This document shows, in pieces, positions 21,211 to 21,808 of a stretch of DNA of 21,808 nt. How positions within the stretch are numbered: the stretch's first letter is position 1; each line of letters opens with the position of its first letter. The translations under genes were made by a program, and so were the position numbers. This DNA comes from a virus, in the IMG/VR virus record IMGVR_UViG_3300020465_000107, positions 1 through 21,808 of that record. The stretch is one strand, 5' to 3'. The notes beneath the pieces were generated by a model. That model did not search any database. It saw nothing but the letters and a program-made list of their open reading frames with translations, and was not told the DNA's origin.

Positions 21211-21351
21211 TTAGTATTCCAAATTTAGATGGATATCTTCTATTGTATCTTTTATTTCTTTTAATGATTTTAAAATTTCATCTTTAGTTAATTGAGAATC
21301 TCTTTCTATATCATCAATAAGAGTTTCTATTTTATCTAGTAATCTTTCCAT
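21211..21351 (-). CDS. Small acidic helical protein, 46 residues
   Basis: The ATG at 21351 overlaps the stop of the upstream gene (TAATG), and the frame stops at 21211. The product, starting MERLLDKIETLIDDIERDSQ, is one long amphipathic helix with heptad spacing (L/I at a and d positions) and an acidic charge, ending HLNLEY. It probably dimerises. No family is recognised. The coupled start, 46 clean codons and AT-ending codons like its neighbours support a real gene. It is the last gene before the tmRNA, whose promoter-like box begins 11 bases beyond the stop. Confidence 0.6.
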   Translation of the reverse strand: MERLLDKIETLIDDIERDSQLTKDEILKSLKEIKDTIEDIHLNLEY

Positions 21352-21524
21352 TATTTATTTGAGTTTTTTACCTTATTTAAAGCATATTCCCATACCTGTC
21401 TTGCATCTTTATATTGGTGCTTTTCTTGAGATTCCATTTTTTTAACTTGTTTATCAAATTTTTTTTGTAATCCAAGTTTTTTTAATTCATTGTGGGTATC
21501 CCACCAAAAATCTTCTACTGACAT
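21351..21524 (-). CDS. Small basic protein, 57 residues
   Basis: This frame starts at ATG 21524, one base after the previous stop, and ends in a TAATG overlap with the next gene, so it is embedded in a tightly packed operon. The product begins MSVEDFWWDTHNELKKLGLQ and is Lys-rich and helical, with a Trp pair (W7-W8) and W45 in ARQVWEYALNKV. There is no signal or TM segment. I recognise no family. Tight packing on both sides is the best evidence that it is real. Confidence 0.62.
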   Translation of the reverse strand: MSVEDFWWDTHNELKKLGLQKKFDKQVKKMESQEKHQYKDARQVWEYALNKVKNSNK

Positions 21525-21525
21525 A

Positions 21526-21717
21526 TTATTTAATCCATTCGTTATATGCTATTACATATGCTTCAAGTCTAGAAAGACTAGGATCTTCTTTAAGTTCTTG
21601 CATAGCCCATTGTTCTACTTCTATTCTTAACCCAAAAGCACTAGCTTCTTCTAAAAGTAATTCAATTTCTTCTTCATCTTCTAGTTGACTTTCTACCTCT
21701 TCTTTTTGGTCTCTCAT
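21526..21717 (-). CDS. Small acidic protein, 63 residues
   Basis: The product is very acidic at the N-terminus (EEVESQLEDEEEIELLLEEA, residues 6-25), with a more structured C-terminal half (QWAMQELKEDPSLSRLEAYV then AYNEWIK). Small proteins ending in a similar 'leAY..AYNeWi' helix are common in T4-like phage genomes, but I know of no function. ATG 21717 is chosen as start because the upstream part of this frame uses G/C-ending codons unlike the rest of the window, whereas the overlapping frame there has normal codons. It overlaps the preceding gene by 44 bases. Confidence 0.66.
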   Translation of the reverse strand: MRDQKEEVESQLEDEEEIELLLEEASAFGLRIEVEQWAMQELKEDPSLSRLEAYVIAYNEWIK

Positions 21718-21808
21718 TTGGAAAAAGTCTATAATGTTCTTTCCAATATTTTTCCTCAGCCAATTCCATTTTTTTTCTATCAGATTTTGTAATTCGTTTT
21801 TTTCTTCC
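21674..21808 (-). CDS. Partial basic protein (N-terminus outside window)
   Basis: This frame is open from the window edge and stops at TGA 21676-21674, giving 44 visible residues. It includes a helical MELAEEKYWKEHYRLFPNE and an Arg/Lys-rich end (RPKRRGRKSTRR). Its codons end almost wholly in A or T, matching true genes here. The Arg-rich tail suggests nucleic-acid binding, but too little is visible to name it. The last 44 bases overlap the next gene in another frame. Confidence 0.5.
   Translation of the reverse strand, partial: GRKKRITKSDRKKMELAEEKYWKEHYRLFPNERPKRRGRKSTRR

Noticed and set aside
21718-21808. An upstream extension of the 63-residue protein to the window edge in the same frame.
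   Set aside because: That stretch has many G/C-ending codons, unlike this genome, while the overlapping frame has A/T-ending codons and reads as a normal protein.

Overview
The window is very AT-rich and every supported gene lies on the minus strand, so transcription runs from high to low coordinates. It looks like part of a large T4-like myovirus that infects a member of the Bacteroidota, probably a marine flavobacterium. The phage assignment rests on a gp6-type baseplate wedge protein, a gp25-type wedge protein, a gp5-like hub carrying an amidase, and a gp55-like late sigma factor. The host assignment rests on signal peptides ending in FSQ, YSQ and FGQ, a type IX secretion (T9SS) C-terminal sorting domain, Cys-rich GCTD...DDGSC repeats, and AT-rich leaders without Shine-Dalgarno sequences. 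The host is inferred, not shown.

Layout in transcription order, right to left. (1) 21808-21211: four small tightly packed or overlapping genes of unknown function. (2) 21199-20855: a circularly permuted (two-piece type) tmRNA gene with its own promoter-like box and terminator. (3) 20848-18909: an envelope and lysis-like set: an outer-membrane barrel protein, a membrane-anchored coiled-coil protein, an exported thioredoxin-fold protein without the CxxC motif, and a two-TM holin-like protein. (4) 18905-14394: a 1503-residue secreted Cys-repeat protein with a T9SS sorting domain. (5) 14345-11237: unknown and probably virion- or DNA-associated proteins, including one with a PD-(D/E)XK-like motif. 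(6) 11235-9433: an HD-domain hydrolase, a one-TM small protein and a gp55-like late sigma factor. (7) 9402-1: the tail/baseplate module: a small helical protein, a hub-amidase fusion, a beta-helix spike-like protein, two unknowns, gp25, gp6, a DNRLRE-like structural protein and a truncated structural protein.

A near-identical box on the minus strand (TATATTTATWATAAAA) sits just upstream of four gene blocks and of the tmRNA. It probably marks phage promoters, perhaps those read by the gp55-like sigma encoded here. The most unusual items are the permuted phage tmRNA with a long tag ending AMAA, the phage-encoded protein apparently addressed to the host T9SS, and the reuse of that protein's repeat module inside the baseplate amidase.
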